Both the position numbers and the translations under genes were made by a program. Below, in pieces: positions 60,077 to 64,000 of a stretch of 64,000 nucleotides of DNA (within the stretch, counting starts at the first letter, position 1; the number at the start of each line of letters is the position of its first letter). Below the pieces are notes generated by a model. It was given only the letters and a program-made list of their open reading frames with translations, ran no database searches and had not been told where the DNA came from. The DNA comes from Cryomorphaceae bacterium 1068 (GTDB lineage: Bacteria; Bacteroidota; Bacteroidia; Flavobacteriales_D; Cryomorphaceae). Location: contig JAPVXR010000018.1 of the NCBI GenBank assembly GCA_027214385.1, positions 1 to 64,000 on the forward strand, in the 5' to 3' direction.

Positions 60077-60971
60077 TCCAATCGATTTCTTTCTTTAGCA
60101 ATGCGAGAGTTTTCTCCTCTTCAGACCCTTGTTCAGGATAGAAATCATAAAACCAATTGGCTTCTTTCGGAAGACTCATCAAAATCGACTCTGTTCGCCC
60201 ATTGCTCAATAAACCAAACCGAGTCCCGCGATCATAAACCAAGTTGAATTCAACGTAGCGGCCTCTTCTGAGTTTCTGCCATTCCTTTTGGGAATTACTA
60301 AAAGCCTTATCTCTGTTTTCATTTATCAAAGAGGAATAGACTTCAGGAAAAAGTCTTCCGAGCGCGAGTGAAAATTCCAGAATCTCTGATTTTGACTGAT
60401 TCGAGTCTTCCGACTCATGGTCATAGAAGATGCCGCCGATTCCTCTTGTCTCATTCCGATGAGGAATATAGAAATAATCATCTGCTTGCTTTTTAAAGCG
60501 TGGGTACCAACTCGAATCAAACCGGTCACATACTTCCTTCAGACTTCTGTGAAATTGCTTGGCTTGCTTTTCGACTACATAATGAGGAGTAAGATCTATT
60601 CCGCCACCAAACCAATAATCACCTTTATCCGTTTCGAAATAGCGAATATTCATATGAATAATCGGAACATGAGGGTTGTGCGGATGCATAACAATGCTGA
60701 CACCTGTGGCAAAAAACCACTTGGCATCCATCCCTAGATTCTTGGCCATCATCGGAGTTACTTCTCCTTCTACAGCTGAAAAATTTACTCCTGCTTTCTC
60801 CAAGACACTCCCTTCTGACATAACGCGTGTGAGTCCGCCACCGCCGCCTTCGCGTTTCCAGCTATCCTTTATAAACTTACCCGCTCCATCAGTTTCTTCG
60901 ATTTTCTCGCAGATCAGGGATTGAATCTGACGGTAAGAAGCTTCAATTTCTTTTCGATCAGGTGTAGACAT
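60066..60971 (-). CDS. hemF: oxygen-dependent coproporphyrinogen III oxidase
   Basis: A 301-residue enzyme converting coproporphyrinogen III to protoporphyrinogen IX with oxygen, in haem synthesis. Conserved parts are all present: GGGLTRVMSEG near residue 44, FSAVEGEVTP, PHVPIIHMNIRYFE, GGGIDLTPHYV, YIPHRNETRGIGGIFYD and the C-terminal YDRGTRFGLLSNGRTESILM. The start overlaps the stop of the LysM gene by one base (TAATG), so translation is coupled. Aerobic metabolism is implied; the demand for haem fits the di-haem proteins at 4-6 kb. The 3' end overlaps the sialidase-like gene by 11 bases. Confidence 0.95.
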   Translation of the reverse strand: MSTPDRKEIEASYRQIQSLICEKIEETDGAGKFIKDSWKREGGGGGLTRVMSEGSVLEKAGVNFSAVEGEVTPMMAKNLGMDAKWFFATGVSIVMHPHNPHVPIIHMNIRYFETDKGDYWFGGGIDLTPHYVVEKQAKQFHRSLKEVCDRFDSSWYPRFKKQADDYFYIPHRNETRGIGGIFYDHESEDSNQSKSEILEFSLALGRLFPEVYSSLINENRDKAFSNSQKEWQKLRRGRYVEFNLVYDRGTRFGLLSNGRTESILMSLPKEANWFYDFYPEQGSEEEKTLALLKKEIDWIKA

Positions 60972-62812
60972 TAGTTCACCCTTTTTATTTCAAAGTCCTC
61001 ATACTGCAAGATGTAGGCTTCCTTATTTTCAAATTCTTTTCCCGTGGTTGATTTGCCAAAACGGTAAGAGCCGGCCGTTCCCTCCAACTTTAATCGGTCA
61101 AATGCCAACGGGAATCCCAATCCCTCTTTTAGAAGAGCTTCACCAAAAAACAATGTCAAATCATACCCCTTAAATCCATAATCAAAATGAGAGGGCTCAG
61201 TGCCATATGCCTCACGATATAATTTTAAAAACTGAATAGTCGTAGGACTTTCAAAATCGACGTATGAGGGAACCACCAATCTTAACTTCAACCGATTCTT
61301 GTATTCAGCTTCGATATTTTCATAATTGATCCATTTGTCGAGTCCATATACTTGGACTTGGTAGTCGTTTTCGAGCAATGATAACCTCGTCATCACATCA
61401 CTTACGAAAGCCAAATCGTTAGAGGGTACGACAATCACATTGAGCGTATCCTTTTTCAGAAATTCGACAATTTTGCCTCCCCCTCCTTCTCTATTAAACA
61501 TGTCTTTCGTGACACTTCGCAATGAATCGGAGTAGATATTATTAAAAGTTGAAACGGCGGTATTGTAGTTATTAATGAATTCCTTTCGCATTGGCCATTC
61601 CTTGGGCGACTCACTATTCAACATCAAAACATTGTGATCTTGATGGTTGATAGCAATGTAATTTGCCAAGTATCTGAGTAGTGTCTCTCTCGAGGTCAAA
61701 GCTCTCAATAAATAAGGGTTATCCTCAAAGACCTCGTTTGTAAAAGAGTTCGGCGAAACCAAATAGATCTTCTCATCAATGGTCATATCACTCACCAATG
61801 CCAAACTAGCCTTGTGCATCGGACCAAAAATCATATCCATTTCACGAAGCTCTTTCTTCTTCAAAGTCTCTCGGGTTCTGACAATATCCTCCCCTACTTC
61901 GTAAACATGCAGGTTTGCGCTCAACCCTAACTTCGCTAATGAATCAAGTGCCAATCTCGTTCCCCGATAGTATTCCAACGCAATTTCGGTAAGAATATAA
62001 AGGTCCTCACCTTTGGTCAATACTTTTTCAATACTGTCATTTAACTCCAATTCAAAAGGCAACATCAAGGCTAGGTCATACACCTCTTGTGTGCCAACAG
62101 GAATATCCAGTTCACTCAAAATTGATTCGCGTTCTTCCGCTGAACGCTTTTCCAGGAACGACTCGGTATAAGTCGGTATAATCAAGTATTGATCTTTTTT
62201 TACTCCAAGTGCCAAATCAGGATTCATGGTCAAAAGACTATCCTGAGAAATTCCGTATTGCTTGGCAAGAGAAAAAATCGTTTCACCCGATTGAATCTGA
62301 TGAACAATGAACGAATCATTTCGAGCAGGCTCCAAAAATTTCTCTTGAACGTTTGAGCTCTTCGCTGAAGGAACTCTCAAAATAACTCCTGTGCTCAAAG
62401 TCTGCGCTGATTCAGGGTTCATTTCCATCAGTTCATTCACAGATACTCCATAATCCTTCGAGATGGAGAAAAGCGTTTCTTTCTTTTGAACGGTATGCAA
62501 AATGACGTCTCCGTCTACCTTAACTTCTTTTTTCTTGGCTTCTCGCTTATTTACTTCTCCCAGAGGAACGAGTATTTCCTGACCAATTTCCAGACCTTGC
62601 TCTGCAGAAGGGTTGGCAGTAACCAAAGCATCCACTGGAACCGAGAACATCTTTGATATCGCATAGAGCGTATTTCCAGGCTCTACATAGTAGAGATAGT
62701 AATCGTTTCCATCAATCGTGCGCTGGGCATAATTCTGAGCCGAAACGCCGGAGGCAATCATTGCCGCTACGGCGACAAAGATGAATCTTAACAGTCCGTT
62801 TTTTACTCCCAT
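60971..62812 (-). CDS. LysM protein fused to type 1 periplasmic-binding domain
   Basis: A 613-residue precursor with signal peptide (1-25, GVSAQN), three LysM domains (about 39-83, 104-148 and 169-213) that bind peptidoglycan, and a C-terminal domain of about 370 residues with the fold of type 1 periplasmic-binding proteins ([14 protein letters not shown] at the start, [28 protein letters not shown]-like, [19 protein letters not shown]). A receptor-like domain tied to the cell wall suggests sensing or binding of a small molecule or muropeptide. It overlaps guaA by ten bases and hemF by one, an arrangement also seen in other Bacteroidota. Confidence 0.85.
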   Translation of the reverse strand: MGVKNGLLRFIFVAVAAMIASGVSAQNYAQRTIDGNDYYLYYVEPGNTLYAISKMFSVPVDALVTANPSAEQGLEIGQEILVPLGEVNKREAKKKEVKVDGDVILHTVQKKETLFSISKDYGVSVNELMEMNPESAQTLSTGVILRVPSAKSSNVQEKFLEPARNDSFIVHQIQSGETIFSLAKQYGISQDSLLTMNPDLALGVKKDQYLIIPTYTESFLEKRSAEERESILSELDIPVGTQEVYDLALMLPFELELNDSIEKVLTKGEDLYILTEIALEYYRGTRLALDSLAKLGLSANLHVYEVGEDIVRTRETLKKKELREMDMIFGPMHKASLALVSDMTIDEKIYLVSPNSFTNEVFEDNPYLLRALTSRETLLRYLANYIAINHQDHNVLMLNSESPKEWPMRKEFINNYNTAVSTFNNIYSDSLRSVTKDMFNREGGGGKIVEFLKKDTLNVIVVPSNDLAFVSDVMTRLSLLENDYQVQVYGLDKWINYENIEAEYKNRLKLRLVVPSYVDFESPTTIQFLKLYREAYGTEPSHFDYGFKGYDLTLFFGEALLKEGLGFPLAFDRLKLEGTAGSYRFGKSTTGKEFENKEAYILQYEDFEIKRVN

Positions 62813-64000
62813 TCTATAGTTGCAGGTGGTTTTGAACTAATGTCGTAAACCACTCGGTTTATGCCCTTAACTCGATTTATGATCTCGTTTGAAATCTTTG
62901 CCAATAGTGGATAAGGCAAATGACACCAATCGGCGGTCATTCCGTCTGTAGAAGAAACAGCTCTAAGGGCAACTGCCTTCTCATATGTCCGTTCATCACC
63001 CATCACGCCTACACTTTGAACGGGAAGCAAAATCGCTCCTGCTTGCCATACATTATCGTATTCTCCCGATTCTTTCAAGTTTGAAATAAAGATATGATCA
63101 ACCTCTTGCAAAATACGGACCTTTTCTTCCGTTATGTCTCCTAAAATTCGAATGGCCAATCCGGGGCCGGGGAAAGGGTGTCTCCCCAAGATGGCTTGAG
63201 AAATCTCCAAATCCTTCCCTACTAAACGAACCTCATCTTTAAAAAGTGCGCGCAATGGTTCTACGACTTTCAACTTCATAAAGTCAGGTAGGCCACCAAC
63301 ATTGTGGTGACTTTTAATCGTAGCTGATGGTCCTTTTACTGAAACAGATTCGATTACATCAGGGTAGATCGTTCCTTGAGCAAGCCATTTTACATCTTGC
63401 ACCTCGTGAGCTGCGTCATCAAATACTTCAATAAAAACACGGCCGATGGCTTTGCGTTTTTCTTCAGGATCACTTATTCCCTTCAATGCATCGTAAAAGC
63501 GTGACTTGGCGTCTACCCCGCGAACATTCAGCCCCATATCTTGATACGAGTGCAAGACATCCTCAAACTCATTCTTACGCAGAAGACCGTTGTCAACGAA
63601 AATGCAATAAAGGTTTTTGCCGATAGCATGATGCAGCAAAACGGCAGCAACCGAGCTATCCACACCTCCGCTCAATCCGAGAATTACCTTATCATCTCCT
63701 AATTGAGCCTTTAACTCTGATACGGATTGCTCTACAAAGCTATGAGGTGTCCATGACCCATTGCAACCACATATATCAATCAAGAAATTATGCAGCAGCT
63801 GTTTACCGTCAGTGCTATGATACACTTCAGGGTGAAATTGAATTCCAAAAGTGTTTTCTCCTTTTACTTCATAACCTGCGACTTCCACATCATGGGTAGA
63901 TGCAACGATTCTTGCATGATCGGGTAGAGAAAAAATAGTATCGCCATGAGACATCCACACTTGAGATCCAATGTGAATATCTTTAAACAAAAGAGATTCG
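62803..64000 (-). CDS. guaA: GMP synthase (glutamine-hydrolysing), 5' end outside the window
   Basis: The visible 399 codons hold the end of the class I glutaminase domain (GIQFHPEV with catalytic His and Glu), the ATP pyrophosphatase domain with P-loop [10 protein letters not shown], and the dimerisation domain ([14 protein letters not shown], ending KPPATIEWE). The frame continues unbroken to base 64000, so the N-terminal part, with the catalytic Cys, lies beyond the window; the apparent TTG start at 63990 is internal. It makes GMP from XMP and glutamine. The 3' end overlaps the LysM gene by ten bases. It is the first visible gene of the guaA-LysM-hemF unit. Confidence 0.95.
   Translation of the reverse strand, partial: ESLLFKDIHIGSQVWMSHGDTIFSLPDHARIVASTHDVEVAGYEVKGENTFGIQFHPEVYHSTDGKQLLHNFLIDICGCNGSWTPHSFVEQSVSELKAQLGDDKVILGLSGGVDSSVAAVLLHHAIGKNLYCIFVDNGLLRKNEFEDVLHSYQDMGLNVRGVDAKSRFYDALKGISDPEEKRKAIGRVFIEVFDDAAHEVQDVKWLAQGTIYPDVIESVSVKGPSATIKSHHNVGGLPDFMKLKVVEPLRALFKDEVRLVGKDLEISQAILGRHPFPGPGLAIRILGDITEEKVRILQEVDHIFISNLKESGEYDNVWQAGAILLPVQSVGVMGDERTYEKAVALRAVSSTDGMTADWCHLPYPLLAKISNEIINRVKGINRVVYDISSKPPATIEWE

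Noticed and set aside
62803-63990. TTG at 63990 as the real start of guaA
   Set aside because: The frame stays open to the window edge and the glutaminase domain is cut in the middle, so the start is outside the window.
1-64000. tRNA, rRNA, integrase or transposase genes
   Set aside because: I looked for cloverleaf-type arms, conserved rRNA segments and recombinase motifs in the gaps and products and saw none.

Overview
The window looks like chromosomal DNA of a Bacteroidota bacterium, most likely a marine or aquatic Flavobacteriales lineage. Three things point there. At least nine secreted proteins end in a type IX secretion (T9SS) type A sorting domain. Promoters fit the Bacteroidota pattern (TTG, about 17-21 bases, then TAnnTTTG) and Shine-Dalgarno sites are scarce. 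Several families are typical of the phylum: DUF1800/DUF1501 pairs, DUF4919, DUF6268-like barrels, MbnP proteins and GuaA followed by a LysM protein. I see no rRNA, tRNA, CRISPR array, prophage or insertion sequence. The exact genus cannot be read from the sequence.

Layout. 0-3.8 kb: small conserved proteins (YegP-like, DUF4287, DUF4919), an outer-membrane barrel, a T9SS cargo and a possible small RNA with a clear terminator. 3.9-7.0 kb: a three-gene unit on the minus strand encoding a T9SS-sorted MbnP-like copper protein and two di-haem MauG/CcpA-type lipoproteins. 7.0-13.4 kb: minus-strand housekeeping and accessory genes (unusual zinc-ribbon SDR, VF530, guanine deaminase, RlmF, GT39 membrane glycosyltransferase, thioesterase, Zn-ribbon protein). 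13.5-19.8 kb: AI-2E-type permease, patatin-BamA-type phospholipase, a half-CTD mini protein and a Tyr/Gly-rich secreted repeat protein. 19.8-23.3 kb: PEP synthase overlapping a kinase-fold protein of unknown function. 23.5-29.8 kb: DUF1800-DUF1501-T9SS operon, a probable 97-nt antisense-strand small RNA, a beta-barrel, DUF2147 and a lipoprotein. 30.1-35.4 kb: a 1760-residue surface protein with five repeats of about 249 residues.

35.4-40.1 kb: GT4 glycosyltransferase, DinB with a LexA-like XRE/S24 repressor, a Crp/Fnr regulator with a perfect 20-bp palindrome in its promoter, and a TerB-like protein. 40.4-42.8 kb: M12B-like metalloprotease with T9SS domain. 42.9-46.5 kb: methylcitrate-cycle operon prpD-prpB-prpC for propionyl-CoA use, bounded by a promoter and two terminators. 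46.5-52.0 kb: AsmA-like protein, secreted alpha/beta hydrolase and M1 aminopeptidase. 52.2-60.1 kb: two tandem paralogous T9SS propeller-like proteins whose promoters were duplicated with them, then an Asp-box sialidase-like T9SS protein. 60.1-64.0 kb: overlapping guaA, LysM/periplasmic-binding protein and hemF, with guaA cut by the window end.

Taken together the region serves a polymer-degrading surface lifestyle: secreted peptidases, hydrolase, sialidase-like and adhesin-like proteins feed amino acids and fatty acids inward, while PEP synthase and the methylcitrate cycle handle gluconeogenesis and propionyl-CoA. The items I consider most likely to be new are the kinase-fold protein fused translationally to ppsA, the candidate 97-nt RNA at 27.5 kb, the T9SS-exported MbnP with two di-haem partners, and the shared regulatory direct repeat in front of the tandem propeller genes.
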